Source: Apostichopus japonicus (lineage: Eukaryota; Echinodermata; Holothuroidea; Aspidochirotida; Stichopodidae). From it: DNA of 64,000 bases. Within the stretch, counting starts at the first letter, position 1. The number at the start of each line of letters is the position of its first letter. The stretch spans positions 5,933,001-5,997,000 of the forward strand of contig NC_092578.1 in NCBI RefSeq assembly GCF_037975245.1. Reading direction: 5' to 3'. Of the stretch, positions 45,601-60,100 are shown one piece after another. The notes beneath the pieces are model-generated. The model was not told the DNA's origin. It did no database searches and saw only the letters and a list, made by a program, of their open reading frames with translations. A program made the translations under genes and the position numbers.

Positions 45601-48600
45601 CCATAATGAAGAATACAGGCATAGAATCAGATGAAGTCGTCTGTTAAAAGCTCTGATATTACTAAACTGCAAACTGGAAGATGCTGTTAGCATTGATTTT
45701 GGCAGAATCGATTTAAATGGGCCAGCCTGCATTTTGTATGCAGAGACAGTGTTACAGTCTCTTCCTCTGGAGAGTTCTCTGTGTACAGTTCATCACTGGT
45801 ATATAGTATGTCCATTTTTTAATAGAAAAATTTGTATGTGTATGAACAAGCATATATGTGCTGCAGTTACTGTAGACCTAGACCAATCTGGTACAGTAGC
45901 TCTCGATGCAGACAGATGACGTTGATCAAAGTCTTGTCTGGATTCTCACACGTTCATATGTATACTGTTAATCCATCGAGTATTGATCTTAGTTAAACAT
46001 CCTCATCTTTACGATATCCTACTCTTACGTGAATTACCCACCACTTCCTCTCGTACAATTATCTCGTATCGCGACGATGCAGAAAAATTGCACGTTCAAG
46101 CGTTTATCCATCAGGTTACTCCGCAAGTTGATTTTGTTCACTTAGAGCTGCGAAGGCAACTCGTGCTCTGTTTTGAAAGAAACATCTGTCGATTCTGTTT
46201 CTGCTTGACGGAGCCAAATGGTACCGTATTGACAGTAGCAACTGCGAAAATTAGCTGAGATACCAGGCAGGTAGATGAATACACCTTGTGGGTAATATTA
46301 GAAAAAAATTGCAATGTAAAACAAAAAAAACCAGGGGAAATGTTATGTGGGTATAGATGTAGCACAAAAAGTTAAGCCTGTTTGATTAGTTTTCATTAAT
46401 TACTGTTACAGGCTAGGGTTCATTTTTAATCTTCATTTTAATCTTTAAAGTATGTAATATATAACCCACGACGAAAGGATGTATAATGTACATCTCGTTG
46501 AAATCAAATAATGCTTGGTTTATTTTGTATGAAATGTCTGTGCATCGAGATGGAAAAGGAAATTTTACAGACTAGTGGAGAGGTTCAAAGTTATTAATTT
46601 ATTATTATGAAAAAAAACATAGTTCAAGAAGGGTGATGGTCTGAGGCATAAATCGTGGCGGTATGAGAATATTCGATAACAGTATACCTGTTGGACCAAG
46701 CCACCAGTATAATCCGGTGTATGCCACAAATATGAACATTGAAGTTTCGCAGATCTAGTACCCACACAAAGACACTGCTAAAACTCCAAATCTACCCTGA
46801 TATTATTATTATTAACAATAGTTCTAGTAATTGTAACAATGATGTTTGTCTGTTCGTAGTGTGTCTAAAATTGCCTATTTTGGCAAAGCCTGTACGGTAT
46901 TTAAATTTATTTTTAATTTATTTTGTATCGTCTCAGTTGAGAGGTTGTTTCAAATTCAGCACTTGAATCAATCATTCATGTTAAACTTGTTTTCTCATTG
47001 AAAAAAACAGATTTAAAATTGTAGGGGGATACAGCTGCTTATAATTCTCTTTTGTCTCAGAATGCAAATCTGAAGGAGCAAGAAAGAACAAATATAACTT
47101 GGAGGTTGAAAAGTAATCCAAGGCCTTAAGCCCGGGTCACATCCGCGCGATTCAACACGCGATTCAACTCGCAACTAAAATCACGCACATCAGAAAAGTT
47201 GCTTCTGAGAAGTTGCGCTGATTAGGACATTGCTCTATTGCAAATCAACCCAAATCGACAGCGCAACTTTTATGGCGCAACAAGTTGATACCCGTGTCTT
47301 ACTATGCGATTCAACCTTCAATTGTATTGCGAGTTGAATCGCGTGTTGAATCGCGCAGATGTGACCCGGGCTTTACATCTGTACTGAGCAAGTTGTTTGT
47401 AATTTGTATTTACTTCACTCCTCTCTTACCTGTCTCCATTCTACATATACTGTATGCACTCAAATCTACCTACAGTAACCTCCCAAAAGTTGTTAAAACA
47501 TTTTAGCAATGTGCCCCCTTCCCTCCCTTCCAAATCTATGATTTTCAAGGCATACAACTGTATTTTCCAGTGTGATTTACATCCTGTAAGTATCGGGTTC
47601 ATTATACTTTAACCTGCTACCGATGTTTTCCTGTTGATTCCTTTTACTTGCTGTCAGTTTCCGTGATTGCGTGCATTTTAACGGGGTTCACACTTTTTCT
47701 CTGACCTCTTTACAAGTAACATTGATGTATAAATACTATATTGTTTATTGTAGTGCTCAATCGATGCATGTATGGTACATGTACGATACATGCACAGCCA
47801 ATTGATTTTTACTGTTGGTACTTCACATTCTAATCAAACATCATAAAGTAGCTCTTCAACAAACGCCAAACTGAAATTAATTTTCGGATGTTCTTGTCGT
47901 CGTCTTTTATTCTTGGAAATATATCTATATATATGTTGATGACCTTAATTAAACAAATGATTTACACAGCCCTCAGAAAAAATCAATGATTTAACCTCGC
48001 TTTTTGGATCTAGCTAAGTGAAACTGCACAGATTAGAAAAAATGATGAGAAATTAATCATCATGGATCTAGGCTATGAGTGATAAACTGTGGCTGTTGTT
48101 CAGTGGTAGAGAACTAACGAGAGGGTATGGCCTCCATAAGAAGGGTGGAAGGTCTGGCCGCACAAGGTGGACACATTAATGTGTTCAGTACCAACAAGGG
48201 AGGTCTATTATCATTGTATGTGTATAAGTCTTTTATATCTCGGTAACAGAAAGTGCTATATGAAGCTGGGAGTTAGACAAATGAGTTTTAGTTTAACTGT
48301 GAAAGTCTTAAATAACATGATTAATTATTATTTTCCCCCTATAGCTGACTTCCCCTTATAACTTTAACTTCAAGTCAAGTACACGAACCCTCCTACATTA
48401 AATTAGTTATCTATGAACTATGAAACTATAAATAAATAAATATTTGAACTGTAATCCTTTGCCAGGTCATGAGTACAAAATAACATGAGTACATATAATA
48501 TAACGTAAGTACATAATAACTAGTGTCTTAAAGGTTTGCAACTGAACATGCTATGAAGCCGAGAGGTATAGCAATTAAGTTAAGTTTACATTGTCTATAT

Positions 48601-51067
48601 GTCTTACATATATATTTCATAGTTTAAATTGGTTTATGTTGGCTCATCAAATTTTAACTGTCAGTACTGCGTGCCAACAAGGGTTTTCGTAAGCTATTTA
48701 TCAGTGTTAGTATTCCATATCTCAGTGAAGTAAAAACTTGTATGAAGCTAGCCCATCAGTTTACATTGTCTAATATATGTTTAAACATATCCCCCACCCC
48801 CAGCCCTTATGTTCGTTTCAAAGGTATCAGACTATGCATTAGTTCCTGTTACATATATAAGTTAAATATGAACTGGTCACTCATCCATTCACTGTCAGGC
48901 CCATGCGCAAAATTTGCACATGTATACTGTATGGAAAATCCTCTAGATTCTGTCTGCGAACATCCGCACGGTCGACCATGTATGTCCCGATTCTGTGAAA
49001 ACACGCATACAAAAAGGCGAATGTCTCCTTTGTGGCAATCAGTCAACAAAACAGCGTGTATCCACAAAGGGTCTGTGATAACATTGTGTAAGTGTTTTTT
49101 CCTTAGCAACGGTAAATGCCATGACGGGAGCTGGCATCAGCAGTTTACATTGTCAATGTCTTACATATCTTCCTCAACCTCCCCCCTCCTGTGATGCACC
49201 CTCCTTTCCCTTTACCTCTTCTTAAACCTTTAATCAGACTATACAATTAAGTTCCCGCTGCGTTACATTAATTAAAATTTTAGTGGTCCCTCGTCCTTTA
49301 ATTAAATATGTCATGTCTATATTTATATTTATATTTATCTGTTTTTACTTCGTTAGAGTTTCTTTCCACTACAACAGAGACTTTTAACTTCCTTGTGGGA
49401 CAAATGCCTGCAATATACTGCTGTGACCTTTGAATACATTTAAGGTCAAGCATACTTAGTAAAGTGTAGATATATACTGTATTAGTTTATGGATTGTGAT
49501 TGTGACAAGAATCAACATCTGGTTTTGTAGACCTGTAATTGATATCAATACAAGTGCCTGTGTGCACAGTAGTACAGGGATAATACAATTTGTTCCCCCC
49601 CCCCCCCCCCAATTAAGAAAGATCTATCAAAGGTGATTTATGCACTGTATTTTTCAAAATAAAATGAAAAAAATGTGTATTTTGTATTTTATTGAAGTTG
49701 AAATTTACGACATTGAAATTATCTTCAGTGTAGGCTTGCAGCTAGTGCTTTATTTGGCGTATATTTATATTTCATTTAACTGTCTATACCTAACTTGATG
49801 ACGTACTGTAGAAACTTTATGCAAAATCGAGGAAATAATCAAGGTAATATCGGTTTCTCTCTCTCTCCAAAAAAATATATCAGCGTGACCTTTGGATCTA
49901 AAGATTCGTTGCCGAGGGTAATATAAAATATGAGCTTCACCAAAAGTGTTACCTTGGAGCGTAGCAGTCATAAATCTGTGAAGTACTCTTTAAAAGTTGA
50001 TTTATTTGTGCACTGTATAAATTTTATATACTGAACAGCCAGCCCATCTGTACGTACATCAGAAATAAATGCTGATTGGATCGGTTTCCAAGTTCCTCTG
50101 AGTATTAACACATTTTTCAGAAAGGTTCATTTTACTATTGGGAGTCAAACATGCAACAAATTATATATACTCTGCTCCTCGCTTACCTATCTCCTCACAA
50201 GCTCAGCACTCTCGCTCTACCGTGCCTAGAACGAACTGGTAACTTTTTAAACACTGTGATTCCTCTTTCTCCGGACCCCTCTGGTCAATTCCGTCCCTTC
50301 TCATTCTACCACCCAAAGTGCTAAGACGTTCGTTAGTTATACAATATATTCGTTATGTTTTCGTTACTATACAATATACAGTACAGTGCTCAATAATGGC
50401 TTGCCTCCATACAGTACAGTAGGTTTTAATCATGTGTGCACACTGTGTAGCAATCCTCTGAAGTACAACTCTCTACATAAATGATGCATGTAATGTACTG
50501 TGTACTAGACATGTACAGTATACAGAGTTTGTGATGTATTGCAAAATTTATCCGGACTTTGCTTTAAGTCTTTTTAACCATGATTTGTCCCATGGAAAAA
50601 TCATGCGATGGAGCAAGATTGCATGATATCTACCTAGCATCGCTCTTATGTTGTTGTTTATAGGCATACGAGCCTGGATCGTGCTATGCAGTCATATTAT
50701 ATAGTGTGGAAAACTGGAAAAGGTAGACACATGCAGAGTGCATTGAATTAATGGCTTTAAATAGCCATTATTTATCCATGCGGATGTTGGCTGGCAATCC
50801 ACTGGTGTTTGTTCACATTTTAGTCCGATTGTGGCGTTTCGAGGGTAACTGTAACCGGAAAGTCCCAGATTGCAGACCTATCGCCAAGGTACAGAAAGAG
50901 GCATATATTGTGTTAAGATTGCATACGTAGTATGCATACATGTCGTTTGTTCGTTTGTTTGTTGGCTCTTTTGTTTGTTTGTTTGTTCAGGGTTTTTTTT
51001 CCAAGAAGCAATTCAAAGTAAAAGTATAACAATAGAAGTATTAGGAAGAGGAAGTACGGTTTATAAA

Positions 51068-51113
<46 letters not shown>

Positions 51114-54100
51114 TTAAAGCATGTAGTCAATGTCACTGCAAGGGCATACTTTTGAAGTGAATGATGGGTGAATGGTACCATACTGTAAAAGGGAAGGCAG
51201 AGTGCTGTGAATTTTTGGCATTTTAAATGTATAACCATTTTCAAAAGTATAAAAGTAACTATCCAGTGTAGGTTTTTACATGCCTGTACATATTACAGTG
51301 CCTTACACTGTTATTGTAAACCAGTTTCATCAAACAGATTTACAAAAAAAATAATAAGTCAATCAAATAATTATCTATTTTTTTCCTCCCCTTCTTTTTT
51401 GTAAAATTCTTGTCTGATTTTTACTATGTACATGTCTCCATCCTGTAGACGGTAAGCATACATAATTATGTACCTATTGAATTAGAAATTATTTACATCG
51501 TTTTGCACCATAATCATTCATTTGTGTAAAGATGTTTACAATTTTTTTTGAAATATTTATAAATATTTTGGAAACATGGCATGATGGCAGGACAGCAGTT
51601 CTCTCCCTTTGCATCTTTATTAAATTTCATACTAAATCATGACAGATATTTTTATGCTAAAGTTTAATATGCATGCATGCTACAAATTGCTGGTAAACCA
51701 CTGTGTTTGACGTCGTCTGAGCCAGGAAAAGGTATCAAAAAAGGAAAAGAAAAAAATAATGTAATTTTTCAATTTCTTGCCCACTTACAGGCTCTATTAT
51801 CAAGTACTGTTCAATAATTGACACTTTTCTTAATTTTATTTTTGTGTATTATTGTTATTTTTCAACCTTGGATCATCGTACTACAGTCTTTGTCCTTCTT
51901 TCACACATTCAGTCAATGTTGTACGTCCTTCTTGGAATGACTCTCAATGCTAAATGAAAATGACGTTTGCTTTGACTTCCTGGTCAGTAAAAATATTTGT
52001 AACCAGGAACTCCCTCGATACAGCTAGTTGACATGAAGTTCACCAGAAACAGACCCTCAAACTAAATATCATGCAAATTTGGTAAAATTCTGTCGTTCTG
52101 TCGTTAATATTGCAACTCTCTTGAACCGATAAGTTCCAAACAGTCCCTGTTTGACTTAACAAGACGTAACTTAATTGACGGATCTATGAACTTGAACAAG
52201 AAGATGGCGGACTAGATTCTTGAGCGATGCTAACAACACACACACACACAAAGAATGGAATCCCTGACGAACTTTACTGCCAAACAGATTCTCTTATGAT
52301 CAACTTTATTACATTTATTAGGATTTTAGGATATTAGGATTTAAAACATGTCTGACATATTAACAAGAAAGACTAGAACTCCCTAATTGATGATAAAATC
52401 TACTGACAAATATCCTAAAATTATGCATTCAGTATATTTTATCGGTCTTCTCCATATAAGTGATTTTCTTTTCTTGTCAAAGTTTAATTTTTTTTATATC
52501 CATCGTGGATTTAATACAGCCAAAAGATCGATCGTCTACAAGTTACTTCGCTCCCCGCTTACCTGTCTCCCAACAACACTGTGCACCTCTATGACCAGAC
52601 CCCTCTGGTCAGTGCCCTCCCTTCTCATTCTACCGCTCAAACGACATATGCTTCACGAACAGAGTAAGGAGATCATTGGCAAAAGATCAATTGCCTACAA
52701 TTTTGTTGAATAGAGGTTGTGGATTTTTTTTTGGTCGCAAGTCCATATGCAGTTAGTGGAAGGCAAGATCAACTGTTGTTTAAAATTTACCAGATTATGT
52801 TTGGATTTCTAGCAGGTGCTTTTGTCATAATTAGTCAAATTTGTTTTTCAGGCAAGTTTACCTAACCTACGGGGTGGCAGTATTATCCAAATAAAAAGTT
52901 GCATCTGATCAAACTATGAAACTTGTCCTCGATAATTCAACCAAGTGAATGGGAATAAGGAAGATGTTAATGATTCTATTCAATTTTATCGTATTTTTAT
53001 CTCTTTGTTCTCTTTCAATTGAAACCTTTGATATTAATCACATACATTTCATTTTCAGCCACTCAGACATTATAAACAGTTTTAATTTTCTTTCTCATCA
53101 TTATTTGAAGTGCCAGGTGCTATATATGAGAGCATATCATTTATTTCATTTCATTTCAGAGAGCTCTATAAAGTAATTAACAACTCTCTTTTCAAAACCC
53201 CTGTTTAATGTTGATACAGTTGCGTCATTTGTGTGAAAACAACCGGTTATGTTTGATAAGGGTATTTCTGTTCTATCCTGAGTCACAAGAAATAACTTTT
53301 ACAGCCAAATGAATGAACTCAAACTGTGAAAGTACTGTAGCTGGTTAGGTGAACGGTTGAATTTACTGCGCTCCTCGCTTACCTGTCTCCCCACAGCCGT
53401 AGCACTCTCGTTCTACAGTCCAAAAACTTTATCCTAAAAGTCTTATTGGCAAAGTACTGTTACATTAAGGTTGCATAAAGTATCGCAAATATGCCAGAAA
53501 TTCAGATATCGGTCAGCAATGCTCAAATTTTCAAACTTGCATTTAACCGCCATCACTCTGAAAAGTAATTGATCAACACTGTGATATTTTAATTGTCGAG
53601 ATTTTTGAACAAGCCTCTATTTATGGCAATAATTTGGAGGATCAGAGCGTCAAGAAAATTGCTTTTGAAAATTTCTAGCATTTTTCAGCATGCTAAAATT
53701 TGGGGCCAATACTGATTATCTTTGTATAGTGTGACAGGTGCTTCTGAGGTCTCATTAGTTATTAACCAGTTAACATTTTGCTCTTGGTTTACACTGTTTG
53801 TATCGTTTTATAAACTTTCATAAAATATCGCATATATATACTTGCAAGACTAAAACCAGCAATGTCACCACAAGTATTATTTAAAACTAGAGCAAACAGC
53901 GTTTCCCGTAATTGGTATTCACATCTTGATGTACATGTACTGGTAAACGTGAACTCTTCCAGTCAAAATAGTGTTCTCAATACAGGTTTAATGTAATCTG
54001 GCCCAAAAATGTTATTTATAGGTTATGTGTTTAAATAAAAATGGACTTCATTTTGCGATTAACTGTTCAAACAGAAAATTCATAAATTTTCTTTCCATTT

Positions 54101-57100
54101 CATTTCATTTGTAAAATCAATCCATTTGCTTCAGTTATCAACCATGCATGAAAAGAATATATATGGTCTGAATGAAATTTTGATATGTCTCTTAGTAGAA
54201 TTGCAGTATCAAAGAGCTACATAGTCAACAGACATCAAATTTGCATGAAAGACTAGTCTATGGTATCTCTGTCTTTCACTTGAATCTGACCTTTGACATT
54301 TGACAACTGAATTGTCCATGATGTACCCAGAAAGAAGAGGAAACGAGTAATGACCTGGAAGTGGGTCAGTGGGTAAAGGGAAGGGAGGTGGGTAGGTGGG
54401 TGGAGGCATGGGAGGGAAAGGGGATGTGGATGAATGGGATAAGTTACTGCATAGGAAGCGATGTGTATGAGTGGAGAAGAGGGCCTGGATGTGTGGGTTA
54501 GTGGGGAAAGGCGCTGTCAGCTACTGTGCAGGATTTTGAAAGTACTAGCCAATAATATTTGATACTCCAGCCCACCTCAAAACACCTCCTAACACAATAT
54601 CTCCACAAACACAAGTTGAATCAATGTCATAGATGAACTATGATGAGTAGATGTGCCCCTGTTGGCTCACCCACACTATGAATATGTTGGGCATCGGAGC
54701 CACTAAGCGTTCTCGTTCTTTATTCGTTCTTTATTTCCAACGGGATTATTTGCATGTCTCAATTCTTATGCTTCACTCTTGAGTAAATATTACATTTGAT
54801 ATACTTACAGTAGTTACTTCATCCCTCAATATAGAGATACACTGGCCTACAGTACAAAAGTACATGTTACAAAAGTTGTCGATGTCGGTTTTGTAAAAAA
54901 TGTTTGTAAGGAGACTGACTACTCACCTTACTGCTATTGCTTGTTGAGATTGTTACTTTCCAGTTTCAACCCTTTTGTTTTTTCACCACCTATATTTTGT
55001 GTAGAATATCATAACGAACAGTGTAATACAAATCCTAAGCTGTACAGAAATGAACACACTCCATTCCCATCCCAATAACTTAAGCTGCACACAGTTATTG
55101 ACCAACCAATAAATTGATGCTCCCAGTGTACTAATATTGTGTTCCGAATACTAACAGAAGAACTTCATCATACCTGTCTTACACCTGTCTCCTATACCTG
55201 TCAATAGTCGGTAGCATTTGGATCCTCTGTCATTGTAACTTACTTTTATCGTTATATTTTTATTCCTCTTTTCCAGGAATGTCCAAAGACCATCATGAAG
55301 CAGACTCGATATTCAAAGTGGTTTCGAGAGAGATACATTCCCGACATCAAGCTGTTCTTAGAGCCTTCTGATGTAAATGACTATGAAAAGTACTACAAAC
55401 TCAGTCACTACGGTCTACCCTTTGGGCTAGGCGGAACTCCCAGAGACAGTTAGTATTCACCATCTTTTTTTCTGATGGGATGGGGTTGGGGAGGTGGTGG
55501 GGGTGCTGCTTTATTCTTGAACCTGTTCTTAGAGCCTGCTGATGTAAATGACTATGAAAAGTACTGCAAACTCAGTCAGTACGGTCTACCCTTTGGGCTA
55601 GGCGGAACTCCCAGAGACAGTTAGTATTCGCCATCTTTTTTCTGTTGGGAAGGGGAGGGAATGTTGCAGTATCCTTGAAGCTGTTTTTTCTTAGCTTTTT
55701 AATCTAAATGATTTAGAAAATTCTTTGCTGCGCATTTAAGGATATTTTATTCTCAGCAATTTCCCTGCATAGTAAAGTATCAGTATTGATCACTTGAACA
55801 ATTATACCAGCATACTATCGCAATAACAAAAAAATAATAAACAATAAACCAACAAGGGCTCACCCTTTGTTCCTTCATTACAAAGCAAAGCAAACAAGTG
55901 TTTGATGAGCAATTCTGAGAATCCACGTCATACTGTATATTTAGTTGATTATCGATTCATGTAGTGCATTGATAGGAGTTTATCATGCATGTCTGTCAGT
56001 AATTATTTGCTAAGTATAGTATAAAATCCTAGAATTGGCAGATTTTAGGAGGTTTGATTTTGGCTATTAATAAAAAGATGTATTAAACATTTTACAGTCT
56101 TTACAGTACAACTGTACAATCAAGATACATGTACTCTTTGGTTATAGGAGAACAGGTGTGATCACATATGTGGTAAGAATACTTCATGCATATGGATGTA
56201 TATAAACTGTATATTTTTATATATATATATATATTTATAAACTGTATATATATATCTATATATAAATATACATTTATACATATATAAACTGTATATAGTT
56301 TTTATATACATATGAAGTAAAATTCTTCCTTGAAGTAAAAGTTAATGCTGTTGTCAACTTTCTAGTAGTGACTCTTCTACGTAGTACCTTGCATCATGTG
56401 CGCACTCATTCTTGCCCTTGTAAGTTGTATCAGGCGCGTAGCCAAGGGGGGGCGAAGGGGGCAGCAGCCCCCCCCTTGAGCATATTTTTTAATTTTTTTT
56501 TAAATGTTTTTATGATATTGCTAGTATTTTCAAAGAAGAAATGCTAAAATGCAACTTACAAGGCCTGGGAAGTGCCATTTCCAGCGATCTGGGAGGCATT
56601 TTCAGCCAAAATTTTCTTGTACGCTTGGCGCCAACCATGGTGGCGCTACGCTTAGATAGTTTGCAATGCCGAATCTACAGTTTTGCTCCTCCCTTGGCAA
56701 ATTCCTGGCTACGCGCCTGAGTTGTATTCATACCCATTTGGAAACCTTGGTGCAAGATCAAGTTATTGTACTCATGCAGTTGTTTTCCTTTCCACAAGTC
56801 TGCACTGTACCTATGAAGAATAAAACCTTCCCAAAGGACAGGATTTGTTGATGTCATTTGCTTGTCTGAGGTCTGCTCATGAATGTACTCTTTATACTTG
56901 TCCTTAACCTTTCATGGTTAACCTTTGAATCCACCTCTTTAAACCTCCCTGTATCTTAAGTATAGGACCGTTCATAGACTAATGAACTCTGCGTTATACA
57001 GAGGCTCAACCTACAAGATGCTGTGTGTACTTAATATTGGTTTTAAGCATAGAGTAGTAGAAATGAATAATGGGCAGAATTATTACTAGCCCTTTATGGT

Positions 57101-60100
57101 ATCCTTTACAGCATATATATATCTATATCTATATCTATATACAGTACAGTGGAATTACGACCTTCCTTACCCGGTTTTCGAACCTCTGGACATACAATCA
57201 GCGTCCAAAGCCTAGTGGTTAGGGTGTCTGCATATAAAGCTGGAGGCCCGGGCTTAAATTAAGTAAATGATTGGAGGTAGAACAAGCAATGTTTGGTTTT
57301 TGCTGAGATTTCGAGCAAAGCAAGCTCTTCTTCAGTGCATGATCACCGAAAGTGACAAGGAGTAGCAGGGATTAAAACTTGAGCTCACAGGCCCGGAGGA
57401 CAAGTCGGAGGACCCCTTCCAATACAGTGATAGAAAGTGGACAGGGGGTGGGGGGATGGGGGGATGGGGAGGGGAAAATGACATTGCATAGTGGCTAAAG
57501 CAGCAGAGATTTTTAAATGGCACCTGGGGTTCGAGGAACCAGACAAACAGGTACCTAATCCGGTACCTAATCCGCTCCGAGCTTCCAAGCTAACATCTAC
57601 ATGAAAGAGTTGGCTAGACCTAAAGGCAACAATGCCAGGTGGGTATGTCCTGCTATGACAGGGTTGAGGCCATTAAACTCGAGGCATAAACTGTGCGCAA
57701 AACTGTACCAGAAACCAAAAAGGGGATTAAATGAATTACTGTACCACCAACGAGCTACACTATCCAGGATGTACATAATTTGCAATTAAAACACAATAAT
57801 GTCTAACAGGTAGTCGTCAAGTTTGCAAAGTGTATACATACTCAAGCATTGTTTCTCATTTCCTACAGTACTTAACTTGTCAATGGGTATTGTCTTTAGA
57901 TCATTAACAGCAGCTATAGGTAATATACCGGAAAGTCCTCATCAAATTTAATTGGCAGCATCACAGCATTTGTTTATTGTCATTGTTGCTAAATGACCAT
58001 CGACTATGGAACTGCCAAAAAATTAAAATGACACCTCTTCCTGTCATTGGTAGATAGTGTAAACACTGAGATGCTGCTGTATTCAGTTAGGTTTACATAC
58101 CTTAAAGTCAAGCTTCATGGCCAAGAAGTCTGAGTCTTCTGAGATATCCCAATGATTTCCTGTGCCAGGCAACAGTTGCCAATTTGATTATTTTAACTTG
58201 GCACATTTAGCCAGCTTGTTTGAGTTGAACTTTAGAACCATTCATAATGTGTTAATGGGTGACTTCATTGTTGATGTGCGTTGAAGGCTTAAAAAAAAAA
58301 AAAAAAAAATTTAAACACTGGTTTCAGTCTTAGTTGTGTTTCTGGATTACTTTGTATTATTTTGAGAAATTAATCCATTAAACATCTGAGGATGAATAAA
58401 TTCTGGACTACTTTATATTGAAGTATTAAGTCTAACACACCTAACACATCCATTCCATGGATGCCTTTGTAAGACTTCTCATATGGCCTCAAATAACCAG
58501 TTTATAATTGCCAAAAAATGTAAAGCATTACACAATATTAAAACAGGAAATTTTTTGTTTTGATCCTGACAGAAATAGAAATATTCTCCGGTATCTATTG
58601 GTTGGTCATGTCCAGAGTTCTATTTCTGTATGTATGGTATAGTTAACTTCCAGTTCACTTTCCATCAAAGGGTATTTTCCCTCCAAACTCTATACATGTA
58701 TGTAATTGATATATACTGTCTTTTTCCTGACACCTCATCCTTGATAACATCCGTAAGTAGCAAATTTTGACTGGAAAATTGGTTATACTATATGCTCCCC
58801 TGGTAGCTGAGAAGCTCGTTAAAGGTGGTTAATAATTGAGGAATTGAAGGGAAGAAAATAGGGCTTGAAGTTCCATTTAGAATGTATTTTATGATTTATC
58901 TTATAAGTTATTAAGTATCCTCTGAAGTCACCATGTAATTGGAGGAGGCATTACTTGAGGCATCAATATTCTCTTTTTTTCTCTTTTTTTTTACTTTATT
59001 TTTCCAAAGAGGGTGATAGGCTTGGATTACAGATTGTCTCTTAAAAGTGTTTGTGAATTAAAGCATTTCTTTTGCTGATGGTCGGCAAAAAGATTTACAT
59101 CAAGACGTTCTGGCAGTTTTATCTATCCTACTGAGTGAATGTTTTTTAAAAGATCTACTGCTTGAAAGATTAAATTTAAATTGCAATTGATTAAACTCAA
59201 TTGATTGATTGATTAAATCTATTGAATGGAGGTTTTTTTTTCAATCTACTGAGTGAAAGTAAATTTAGAGTGCAACTGATTGAACTTAAATGCCCTTGTA
59301 AATCTAGTGAATGAAGGTTTTTTCAATCTACTGAGTGAAGAGTAAATTAAGATTGAAAATTGATTAAACTCATATACCCTTATCAACCTAGTGATTTGGG
59401 TTTTACTCGATCTAATGAGTCAAGAGTAAATTTAGATTGGAATTGATTAAAGTCAAATAAGCTTATCAATCTAGTGTGTGAAGGTTTGATCAATTTTACG
59501 GTTTGCATAGTAAATTTAGGTTAAAATTGATTAAACTCAGACACTCTACTGCCCTTTTCATTGTTATTATTTAGTGTGTGATTTAAGGCCTTGTCACCAA
59601 ACTATAGCATGCTATTAAAGAATGCCTAGAAGTTTTGCAACAGAAGATTCCTTGAGGCTCTTATCTTTGACATTATTCCCAGCCATTGAGGAGTACTAAA
59701 ATAGAATATTAAAATATGTCTGTTTGGAGAACTTCTTTTACAGGGGCAGTAAAATGCTCGTTGAAATATGAGCATGTGTAGGTTTAACATCATTCTAGCA
59801 TATTTGGGGCCATTCTAGCATATTTGAGAGAAGGACAGATGATCTGTTTAGGAGACACAAATCCAACTATCATATTGAGCTTAAAGATAAGAGATCTCTG
59901 TGATGAACAGGCACCCCACGGAACAGATTAGAAAAATGTTGCTTTTTTGGGGAGATATATCCTAGTTTAAAAGTTGTATCAAGGGAGGGGGATGTCAGAT
60001 TTTACTTCACTGCAATTGTTGCAACAACTCCTCCCTCCTCCCTCCTCCCTCCTCCCTCCTCCCTCCTCCCTCCTCCCTCCTCCCTCCTCCCTCCTCCCTC

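Noticed and set aside
48090-48175. tRNA-like phrase GTTCAGTGGTAGAGAACTAA
   Set aside because: The A-box-like part is good but no proper B box follows at the expected distance.
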